Source: Glandiceps talaboti
Taxonomy: Eukaryota > Hemichordata > Enteropneusta > Spengelidae
Length of the DNA stretch: 17,500 nt
Assembly (NCBI RefSeq): GCF_964340395.1
Contig: NC_135559.1
Coordinates: 815,001-832,500 of the forward strand
Direction of reading: 5' to 3'
Positions 9,578 to 17,500 of this stretch are shown in pieces (position 1 is the first letter of the stretch; every line of letters starts with the position of its first letter). Both the position numbers and the translations under genes were made by a program. The notes beneath the pieces were generated by a model. It saw only the letters and a list, made by a program, of their open reading frames with translations. It searched no databases and was not told where the DNA came from.

Positions 9578-10336
9578 ATGATGGAGGGTAGACGAACCAT
9601 AGTTATTTTGCTATATGCAATTGCAGTAATACCTATGTGCCTTTCTCAACATCACCATGGCATGCCAAACAACGACCAGACACAGGGTGAGATTTCCAAG
9701 ATGAATCACATGAACGTGTCAGTCAGCTATACAGAGTCAGATCATGAAATGAGGATGACAGAATTGAACAATGTGACTGATTCAGTGGACGATGAACAGA
9801 CAAACAATGAAAATATAGAGGAGGTGTCGCTAGAAAAACACACAAATGTCTCTGTTGATTACGAACATACCCATCTTGAAGGAGAGACGGGCCAGGCATC
9901 CAATGTAAAAAATAAATCTGCCAACCTTAAGAACATTAATGACAAAAAGATAGTCGAAAAACCATACAATGAAATAATGGTTGCCACTTTATTAGCTACA
10001 GTAGCTCTTGTATCCTCCAACATTTTAATATTTTGGATTGTACGGAAAATTAGGGTGAGTACAGGTAAAAAAGAACTGGAGATTGAAGCATTTAAACGAG
10101 CAAGCAAGGAGAATGAAGAAGGAAAGACATTGATTGGTAACGGTACAGTGTCGCATTCCGTTGATGAAGCAAATATACTGATGTTACAGTCCTGTCAATG
10201 TGATGTATGGCAATCACAATGTCAGAAGGAATGTTACACAAGATGTAACTGTAGTTCAAAACTTCAATTTCATTGTGAACGTTCTGGATGTGACAAAACT
10301 ATTACCGACCATCTAAACAGAGAGACCACCTTGTGA
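9578..10336 (+). CDS. Predicted single-pass membrane protein with Cys-rich tail, family unknown
   Basis: 252 residues from the ATG at 9578; the frame opens further upstream to 9479. I chose 9578 because it has A at -3 and places a good signal peptide (residues 1-23: basic MEGRR, hydrophobic VILLYAIAVIPM, cleavage after CLS) at the N-terminus. The ectodomain (24-133) is hydrophilic and acidic with sequons N46, N65, N90 and N112. The motif H-x-N-V-S-V-x-Y occurs twice, at 44-51 and 88-95. A membrane segment spans about 134-155 and is followed by basic VRKIRV, consistent with type I topology. The predicted cytosolic tail ends in eight cysteines (206-238), spaced C-x-C-x6-C-x3-C-x3-C-x-C-x7-C-x4-C. 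I recognise no family; zinc binding or palmitoylation is conjecture. It looks single-exon here, but a 5' exon cannot be excluded. Confidence 0.65.
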   Translation: MMEGRRTIVILLYAIAVIPMCLSQHHHGMPNNDQTQGEISKMNHMNVSVSYTESDHEMRMTELNNVTDSVDDEQTNNENIEEVSLEKHTNVSVDYEHTHLEGETGQASNVKNKSANLKNINDKKIVEKPYNEIMVATLLATVALVSSNILIFWIVRKIRVSTGKKELEIEAFKRASKENEEGKTLIGNGTVSHSVDEANILMLQSCQCDVWQSQCQKECYTRCNCSSKLQFHCERSGCDKTITDHLNRETTL

Positions 10337-10700
10337 CGTCACAAACGCAATACACAATACAGACTCGTGTACATGATTTCTGTTTTATTAATCCACATTT
10401 GAATTATTGCAAGAACATAGTTCCAAATATTCAAGACCTTAAAATAGTCGTATTTTGTGGGAAAATGTGTCTCTGGTTGTTATTTCATGTTTCTTTTGTT
10501 GTTTATTTTTGTACTTTCACTTTTTCGGATAAGGAAAGAACGTTAATCGTAATTTATGAAGTGACTTCAATATCACTTTCAAAATGGTCACATTTACGAC
10601 TACTACCAAATGATTGGGACTGTCCATATGTGCTTTGACTGTCCATATGTGCTTTAATACTGCGACTGGACATTAAACAACTGTTATACCACTAAGTCTT
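10337..10700 (+). other. Probable 3' UTR of the membrane-protein gene
   Basis: An ATTAAA polyadenylation-type hexamer lies at 10672-10677, followed by GT-rich sequence from about 10743. A 19-bp tandem duplication lies at 10618-10655. The open frame at 10333-10638 begins at TTG and overlaps the CDS stop, so I regard it as untranslated. Confidence 0.4.
10618..10655. repeat. 19-bp tandem duplication
   Basis: Two adjacent identical copies of GACTGTCCATATGTGCTTT. Confidence 0.95.
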
Positions 10701-11763
10701 GAGCATTTCAAAAAAAACATAGTCTGCGATCTACATCGCCAGGTTGTGTGATGCTTTTAGTTAATAGTTTAAACACAACATTGCCAAGTATTTATTTTCA
10801 AATTAATGAATTAATGTTACAATTTGTCAGCCAGTATAGAAGTCAGTTATTTATGCTAGCAGAATAATAACCAATGATTTTTCTTCTATGGTGACAAAGA
10901 TTGATATAAATTCTGGAGTCTGGATATTTTCAGGATGCCATGAATCACGTACATGTTTTAGTTGACTGAAATTATCATATATTTGATGCATGTGCCTTGA
11001 GCAATGTTTTTTGGCTAGAAGTATAGCGCCTTCTCGTCGAATCTGACGACAGTGACTCCCCGAAAGAACTCACTTCAAAATATTGACTATTGCTCACAAA
11101 ATTACTAAGTTAGCGTGTACGAGAAATCTACTAAAGTTCTGACACAAACTACAACACAGTCTATGTGCAAATATAAGTAAACGAAACACAGTGATATATC
11201 AAATCCAATCCTAGACAGATCCCTAGCAGCAAACATAGATATTTATGACCGTCCCAGGAACTGATTCGCCAGCATGCAGGATGTTTTAATGAATATGAAT
11301 CGGAATATTAATTTCAATTGTAAGTCCAGGATAATCGTGCAATAATTTACATATGTTGAATCAACAATATCTAAAGTGAATAAAATTATATTTTACGTTC
11401 ATCAACAGTTTGGTCTCGTTTGTTGTCAACTTTGAGTCAACCTTGAAGGAAATACGTCATTGAATGTACAAAGATGGACTTGAACGAGGTTACAGTCCAA
11501 TACACGTAGAGTGGGCCTATGAATTTATCATTTGTACTGATTGGTCCGAGTCAGTAGTAAAATGTACATTGCGGAGAGGTATCTATTGTAAAACACCTGA
11601 ATTCAATCCTCTTTGAAGATTTAAGACGCGAAGCTCAAACTTAAGATGCAAAGGTGATTTTGTCTAGTCTGTAATATGCGACATGTGAGAGGCGCCCTCA
11701 TCCGGTACGGTTACATGATCCAGCTATACCCCTCAGCTCTCAATTCGTGAGTTGCACCAGTAA
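10701..11763. other. Intergenic, nothing recognised
   Basis: No open frame or repeat that I can support. It contains one GCGCCCTCA 9-mer at 11692-11700. Confidence 0.5.
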
Positions 11764-11841
11764 TGTGACAAGAACATTTTTTGTAGTCAATTTCATACTG
11801 ATATCTATGGATTATCGAACGTGTGGGGAAAATACACCTTA

Positions 11842-12105
11842 ATGGGCACAGATTACTATTATGAAATGTATCATTCGGGTCCTTCATTTTCAATGTTTCA
11901 CGAACGTCGCCATTTCGATGTCTGTAACAACCTCGGTGATTACCAGGTACATAGCACCGCTAACGGCTATTTTCGTTCAATGACTTCGTTTGTTCCTCGG
12001 GTTGTACACGATCTTTTGGGTGGGGATGGGGGAGGGGGTTACGTGACAGACCACAGACCTGGAGAGCATGTAGGACATATTGATGAAGAAAATACTGTTA
12101 TTTAA
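11842..12105 (+). CDS. Small open frame or possible terminal exon, unknown
   Basis: 87 residues from the ATG at 11842. The frame stays open back to 11764, and a T-rich acceptor-like TTTTTTGTAG ends at 11786, so it may be a last exon rather than a gene. The product is rich in Tyr, His and Gly, with YYYEMYHSG near the start and LLGGDGGGGY near the end. There is no domain, signal peptide or membrane segment that I recognise. The ATG context is poor (T at -3). The glycine stretch is encoded by a G-quadruplex-capable run. It may well be chance. Confidence 0.2.
   Translation: MGTDYYYEMYHSGPSFSMFHERRHFDVCNNLGDYQVHSTANGYFRSMTSFVPRVVHDLLGGDGGGGYVTDHRPGEHVGHIDEENTVI
12018..12038 (+). other. G-quadruplex-capable run
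   Basis: Four G-runs of 3, 4, 5 and 5 separated by loops of 1, 2 and 1 bases on the plus strand. Confidence 0.7.
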
Positions 12106-12359
12106 AGGGGAACATGATTTATTTTGTGACTGAGATATTTATGTTTTGTTTTTACATTGGTTTCAGATCTGTATTTGCATGCTCTTGCAAGGCAAGCTTC
12201 CATATGTTTATAGTTTTAAGGTTAACGAGCAAATGTCGTTGGCAATATTTACTGCTATACACTGCCATTACAAATATCTAATGATATTTTACTAAAATAT
12301 ATTAAAAGGAATGATCATGAAGAGACGAATTTTGTGAATGAATGGGTGGATGCATGATT

Positions 12360-12360
<1 letters not shown>

Positions 12361-12410
<50 letters not shown>

Positions 12411-12695
12411 GTCAGTCAGTCAGTCAGTCAGTCAGTCAGTCAGTCAGTTAGTCAGTCAGTTAGTCAGTCAGTCAGTCAGTCAGTCAGTTAGTCAGTCAGT
12501 CAGTCAGTCAGTCAGTCAGTTAGTCAGTTAGTCAGTCAGTCAGTCAGTCAGTCAGTCAGTTAGTCAGTCAGTCAGTCAGTCAGTCAGTTAGTCAGTCAGT
12601 CAGTCAGTCAGTTAGTCAGTTAGTCAGACAGACAGTCAGTCAGTCAGTCAGTCAGTCAGTCAGTCAGTCAGTCAGTCAGTTAGTCAGTCAGTCAG
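12361..12695. repeat. Compound CAGA / CAGT(TAGT) microsatellite
   Basis: About 12 CAGA units (12361-12410) switch abruptly to about 70 CAGT units punctuated by TAGT variants. A single return to CAGACAG occurs near 12626-12634. Confidence 0.97.
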
Positions 12696-14103
12696 AAAGA
12701 CAAAGAGATAGATTGATAACATTCAATACGTTAAACAGTCTCGAAATGGAAGAAGCGTGGCTACTATTCGTTGCATAAGTTTCTTTGAAACTTTCGGAAA
12801 TTTCACTAAGTCGAGCGTCGTGTGGTGCGCCCTCATCATGCCACCATCCTCTGAAACTGGGAAGGAAGTTTTAAAGGTCATTGTTGAGGGCGCGCTATTT
12901 ATAAGACTTTTATAGCAGTGATCATTGTAGACTTAATGTTCTTTGATTAGTAGTCACAAACGTGTTTAGGCTATAAAACCAAATAAAAGATGTGTGCTTC
13001 CGATCCGATAACCCGATCGACCGTAATTTAAGCCACATATCTACAAAAGAAAAAGGAGAGGGGCATTGTCAGAACCTAGTCCCCATTTTTTACACTCAAA
13101 AAAGAAAAATGGTGAGAGGTTACTTCTATTTCCGTGTTACGGTAATCTTAAACTGTTTTTGTATGATTAACAATTATTCATTTTACATAGAAGCCAGGTA
13201 AAGACTTGAGAAAAAAAACCTTTTTTTTTAAGTTGGCTTATAATACTGTGACGGTGTAATGTTTTATATGTGTGGCAACAATGAAGTAGACTCGTGATCA
13301 TAGGGTTTCAAGTTAATCAACCTTTGACAAGTTAAAACTGTTTTCACTAATGCGTATATCTGAAGTGAGTACTTTTATGTTACTGATACAATTATTGGAG
13401 ACGTCGGACTCGACAGGGTTTATTCTTGCCTGACAGTGTCCTCTCAGCTCTGACTGATGTTATGAGGCATGACATAGAGTAACATAACAAGTTACTTTAA
13501 TTTCTTTCTGTTGAATTGGAAGATTACTCTGACATTCATTCTTATCCTACGGTAAGACTAACAATCACAAGCTTATCATCTTTTTTTGAATTCACCGTGG
13601 CCATCATATCGTAATATTGGCCAGAGTATACTCTCTTCTCCAGTTGCCTTGGCTTTCATGTCGCACGTTATTAATATTGTTTTGATCGCAGCGACGTCCA
13701 TAACAGTCGAATATGCGAAGTGAATGAGGAATGTGATTGGGTCTTTCATCGCTGATCAACTGATGATACAAGCCAATTCAATGAGTTATCAGAGACAGAT
13801 CAACAGTTTGACTGCATCCTTTTGAGGTTGGTTTTAATATGCAACTGTCAAATTAACTCAAGGGGGTGTTAAAAGTTCACAATGACAATCTCGAGATGGA
13901 CACTCTAGAAGTGCACTCACAAATCGTGGGAACAGAGTCCGTGCCCTTGTCATGGGGTCCTTCGGATTAATCATTTATACTAAAACCACCTCAATTATGA
14001 AATTTTTAATCCTGGTACTTGACATCTATTGTTCTGGTTTCCATGGTGATTTTACTTATAATTCTGAGACACATTTACGCACACGATACGGACTGACTAT
14101 GCC
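12696..14103. other. Intergenic, nothing coding recognised
   Basis: No gene supported. It contains an inverted GCGCCCTCA pair (12827-12893). The small frame at 12992-13201 has no domain content. Confidence 0.5.
12827..12893. repeat. 67-bp segment bounded by inverted 9-mers
   Basis: GCGCCCTCA at 12827-12835 and its complement TGAGGGCGC at 12885-12893 bound the segment. It could be a tiny transposon relic or a protein-binding pair. Confidence 0.45.
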
Positions 14104-15032
14104 TTGACTTTGATACACTATGCCACGTCCAAAGAGGACAGTGACACATTGTCACGTATTGGTGGGACATTGACATATCACTACTGAGGGGTCATTGACA
14201 CCATATCAATACTGTGTGAGGGGACATTTATACCATGTCACGTATTGAGGGGATATTGATGTTATATCACGTATTGCATGAGAGGACATTGACACCATAT
14301 CACGTAATGAGGGGACATTGACATTATGTCATGTACTTAGCGTACATTGACACCATATCTCGTACCGAGGGGATATTGACACCATATCTCGTACCGAGGG
14401 GATATTGACACCATATCTCGTACCGAGGGGACATTGACACCATATCTCGTACCGAGGGGATATTGACACCATATCTCGTACCGAGGGGATATTGACACCA
14501 TATCTCGTACCGAGGGTATATTGACACCATATCTCGTACCGAGGGGACATTGACACCATATCTCGTACCGAGGGGATATTGACACCATATCTCGTACCGA
14601 GGGGATATTGACACCATATCTCGTACCGAGGGGATATTGACACCATATCTCGTACCGAGGGGATATTGACACCATATCTCGTACCGAGGGTATATTGACA
14701 CCATATCTCGTACCGAGGGGATATTGACACCATATCTCGTACCGAGGGGATATTGACACCATATCTCGTACCGAGGGGATATTGACACCATATCACGAAC
14801 CGATGGAACATTGACATTACGTACCGAGGGGACATTGATACCATGCCACGCAATGAGGGGACATTGTCACCATGCCACGAAATGAGGGGACATTGTCATT
14901 GTATCATGTAGTTAGCGTACATTGACACCATAACTCGTATCGAGAGGACAGTGATGTGATATATCACGTACCGAGGGGACATTGACATTATTTCACGGAC
15001 CAAGGGGACATTAACACCATGCCTCACACTGC
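14104..15032. repeat. 29-bp minisatellite array, about 30 units
   Basis: The core, 14342-14782, has 15 exact copies of ATCTCGTACCGAG at 29-bp spacing, with the unit start varying among GGGGATATT, GGGGACATT and GGGTATATT. Units on both flanks are diverged and vary in length (about 27-33 bp), the usual pattern of central homogenisation and edge decay. The minus strand is open in all three frames because the unit has no stop and 29 is not a multiple of three. Confidence 0.97.
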
Positions 15033-15342
15033 ATATTATAAATCCTTTACTGTCACATCCTAAAAATCATATTCCAAACCATTTTAACATGGACCCGCAT
15101 TGTGAGTGTTAGTGACGGTATAGATAGGGGATGGTTTGAATATATCAATACAGACAATAAGATTAGTGGTGACTTGATTGCACAGAAATAAAAACGGTCT
15201 TTCTGGGCAAATATGAAGATATCACCATCCATTTACAGCCATCAGGAAATTTGTAGTCGCTCCTTAACAGTGGTAACCACGTCTGTAACATCCAAGGAGT
15301 GCTAAACGGCAGGATACAAGATATATAGTGATGCCATTTATC
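15033..15342. other. Intergenic, nothing recognised
   Basis: No open frame, repeat or RNA gene that I can support. Confidence 0.45.
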
Positions 15343-15610
15343 ATAATAATAATAATTATCTTTATTTATACTGGATAGTTCTTTAAGTATATAAACACTT
15401 CTCTCCCAAGAAGTCCAGTGAGGGCAAGCCCTCGTTGGTTCAGTGTTAATGCAGGGGAAAACTGCCACTGGAGTACCAGGGGAAAACTTGAGTTGTTCAA
15501 TAGAGTCAAACCGAACGACACTCTTCTTACTTACAGCGTGATAAATTCAATCGAACCCCGACCGCAGTGGTAAGAGGCAAAATGTTTAACCACTCGTCCA
15601 CCGACAACCC
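15343..15610 (-). mobile_element. tRNA-derived SINE
   Basis: Read on the minus strand, it starts with a tRNA-like head: box A TGGACGAGTGG (15590-15600) and box B GGTTCGATTGA (15547-15557), 32 bp apart. The body carries a twice-used GTTTTCCCCTG (15453-15463 and 15477-15487) and a GAGGGC-loop-GCCCTC hairpin near 15420-15433. It ends in an (ATT)n-type tail (15343-15358). The head is serine/leucine-like, but the acceptor stem is not preserved, so this is not a tRNA gene. No clear target duplication is visible. The family is not assigned. Confidence 0.75.
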
Positions 15611-15957
15611 AGCATACAATCATACCTCAACAAAGAAGGGGACATTATTCGTATGATAAGACATCACACAGAATCAATTTACGGTGATGGTACAGCATAC
15701 GAAGAGAAGACTATGAGTCTGTATGGAACATATACATTTATCAAAGCCAACCTCTTGTCAAATTGAAGGTTGTTGTTTTACTGGTATGAGTCACTTGCTG
15801 GATAGCCACACTATTTCTACCGAACACACCAGAACTGTAATTGAGGAGAGTCTTACCAGCATCGTGGCAAAAACATTGTACCTCTTTACGGTAGTGTCCG
15901 TACTCTAACTTGCGAGAATACTTGCTAGCATTAGCAAAATCACCTCGCTCAACGAAA
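15611..15957. other. Intergenic, nothing recognised
   Basis: Short open frames only. Confidence 0.4.
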
Positions 15958-15999
15958 CAACAGTGCCACATTTTTATTGTCTGGTTCAACAAAAATCTA
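15958..15999 (-). repeat. Inverted single copy of the 43-bp unit
   Basis: The complement reads TAGATTTTTGTTGAACCAGA followed by CAATAAAAATGTGGCACTGTT-like sequence. It matches the 7100-8378 unit and lies in opposite orientation to the copies starting 12 bp away. Confidence 0.8.
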
Positions 16000-16010
16000 C
16001 GAAGTAAAAA

Positions 16011-16177
16011 CAATAAAATTTAGCTCTGTTGGTAAGATGTTTCTGAGCCAGACGATAAAATGTAGCAGTGTTAGGAAGATTTTTGTTGCTCAAGCCAGAC
16101 GCGATAAAATGTAGTAATGTTTAATGGTAAGATTTTTGATTCAGCCAGACGATAAAATGTAGCAGTGTTAGTAAGAT
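16011..16177. repeat. Diverged direct copies of the 43-bp unit
   Basis: Four copies marked by ATAAAATGTAG-like cores near 16012, 16054, 16103 and 16151. They share GCCAGACG and GTAGCAGTGTT where the main array has ACCAAACG and GTAGCCGTGTT. Confidence 0.88.
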
Positions 16178-16450
16178 GACGTTCTGTTTCTGATCTCGTG
16201 ATTTTCAATGTACAGTTGTAGTTCAAGATCGAGTATATCCCTCATGATGAAAGGCTTACCACTGAGGGCAGTATGATATTCATAAGCGATCGATGAAATA
16301 AAAGACAAGTGCAATTTCCATGCCAAAGATCACTGAACGCATGTGTAAATAGATTGGGGATATTTGTTTGGCGAAATCGGTAAATAAAAGAGGAAAATTT
16401 GATATAATAAGATCGAATGTTTAAACATTTATGAAAAGAAATGGCGGAAA
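16178..16450. other. Intergenic, nothing recognised
   Basis: AT-rich sequence with no supported feature. Confidence 0.45.
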
Positions 16451-16681
16451 TTACCGATGGTATGAGATAGTCGGCACACCAAGGTTAAATTCACAAACCT
16501 TATAGAAATTACAACTATTACACATGTATGGTCTAAAAACCAATTGGAATTCTTTACAATTACCGCTCTTACAGTTCAGATAAAAAGTACCATTACACGT
16601 GGCATTACGGAAGTCTATTAGTATGATGGAAAGTGAATGTGTGCACCGATAGTCCAGTTTCACTGACTCTAGTGCGCGCAT
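16451..16681 (-). CDS. Small Cys-rich open frame or possible exon, unknown
   Basis: 76 residues from an ATG, with seven cysteines (13, 29, 37, 42, 54, 57, 63) and two adjacent sequons (N26 and N30). The stretch ATCNGTFYLNCKSGNC loosely resembles the start of an LDL-receptor class A repeat, but the calcium-binding acidic part is missing. There is an AG at the end of CTAATAG and a donor-like AAG|GTTTGT, so an internal exon of an extracellular protein is conceivable. Chance is also plausible, and there is no signal peptide. Confidence 0.18.
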   Translation of the reverse strand: MRALESVKLDYRCTHSLSIILIDFRNATCNGTFYLNCKSGNCKEFQLVFRPYMCNSCNFYKVCEFNLGVPTISYHR

Positions 16682-16900
16682 GTGTACACAATCTTGATCA
16701 GACTTTCTTTGCTATTGTATTACGCAACACCACGTGTGCTGCAGCTTTGTAACATATTGCTGTGGGTTATTTATTCACACTACTTCAAATAGTTAATGGA
16801 AGTACTTAATGAAAATTCACCCTCACAACTTTACAGATCTATCACTCCCTACCTCACATTATCTGTCGCTTTGTGCACTCAACCTGACTTATGTTTTTCA
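16682..16900. other. Intergenic, nothing recognised
   Basis: No supported feature. Confidence 0.4.
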
Positions 16901-16991
16901 GATAGAGATAGAGACAGAGACAGAGACAGAGACAGAGACAGAGACAGAGACAGAGACAGAGACAGACAAAGACAGAGAGAGAAACAGAGAT

Positions 16992-17079
<88 letters not shown>
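16901..17079. repeat. Compound GAGACA / GACA microsatellite
   Basis: A hexanucleotide GAGACA array (about 16901-16996, with GATAGA and AAAGAC edge variants) passes into an uninterrupted GACA tetranucleotide array (about 16996-17078). Open frames over it are artefacts. Confidence 0.97.
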
Positions 17080-17080
<1 letters not shown>

Positions 17081-17500
17081 AAGATGTGTTCCACGAGAGC
17101 ATGTTCATTTAATTCGTTACTTACAGTTGAGTGGGTTTTTTTTTAATATTGCTTCGAGCTGTTATCTTTGGCAGACACTAAATTGGTGAGAACGATATGT
17201 TATATACTTCTAAGGTACTTTCGTAATTCCCGTGGGAATCTATCAAAGAAACGCGAATTGTCGTCAGCTTGAGACAGTGGGACCTCCAAGTTAGAACAAT
17301 ACCGACTCATCAGGTAATTCGACATTTTATTGTGTAAAGAAAATGTGTACGAATTAGGATTTTTAAGGATTCTATTGCCACCACATCGATCATTTTAATA
17401 TTTCATATTTCCCACTACCGCCACCACCACAGTGAATATGTGTGAAGGCACTACATTACATAATTACATTACATATTATGATTCCTGTGCTTGAATCTAT
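17080..17500. other. Intergenic, nothing recognised
   Basis: No supported gene. There is a short CCACCACC-type run near 17420 and repeated ACATTAC near 17450-17473. Confidence 0.45.

Noticed and set aside
10333-10638. 101-residue plus-strand frame
   Set aside because: It begins at TTG over the membrane-protein stop and has no coding character; better explained as 3' UTR.
15535-15610. A functional tRNA gene
   Set aside because: Boxes A and B are present, but the acceptor stem does not pair and a SINE body follows.
16809-17189. Asp-Arg and Thr-Asp repeat open frames and their antisense Cys-Leu-Ser frames
   Set aside because: Translations of the GAGACA/GACA microsatellite.

Overview
The window is animal nuclear DNA, most likely from a marine invertebrate. 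It is AT-rich, with exons split by canonical GT-AG introns, long microsatellites, two minisatellite arrays, a tRNA-derived SINE and a foldback transposon. The one confidently multi-exon gene encodes a death-effector-domain / NB-ARC / TPR protein, a type known from expanded families in amphioxus and other invertebrates. I cannot name the species from the sequence.

Layout: (1) 61-380 holds a near-perfect 123-bp inverted repeat (116/123 paired) flanked by an 8-9 bp duplication, which reads as a non-autonomous DNA transposon. (2) 563-4802, minus strand, is a four-exon gene whose exons join in phase into a predicted 941-residue protein: N-terminal DED-like domain, NB-ARC NTPase with P-loop and Walker B, winged helix, C-terminal TPRs and a short acidic tail. 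Its last intron holds a 325-bp GTAT-type microsatellite. (3) 4803-6083 is the upstream flank, with a (CA)n run and a G-quadruplex-capable block, followed by an uninterrupted (CT)n tract of about 167 bp. (4) 7100-8378 is an array of about 29 copies of a 43-bp unit. A diverged version, including one inverted copy, recurs at 15958-16177. (5) 9578-10336, plus strand, is an intact open frame for a predicted single-pass membrane protein: signal peptide, glycosylation-rich ectodomain, one membrane segment and a tail with eight spaced cysteines. I do not recognise its family. (6) 10337-14100 is mainly non-coding, with one weak open frame (11842-12105) and a CAGA/CAGT microsatellite. (7) 14104-15032 is a 29-bp minisatellite with a homogeneous core and decayed edges. 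(8) 15343-15610 is a minus-strand tRNA-derived SINE. (9) 16901-17079 is a compound GAGACA/GACA microsatellite; a small cysteine-rich open frame sits at 16451-16681.

The two supported genes are unrelated in sequence and separated by repeats, so nothing shows that they act together. The DED-NB-ARC-TPR protein is best read as an intracellular signalling ATPase of the apoptosis/innate-immunity STAND class. The membrane protein is the most novel-looking coding sequence. Most of the remaining DNA is repeat-derived.
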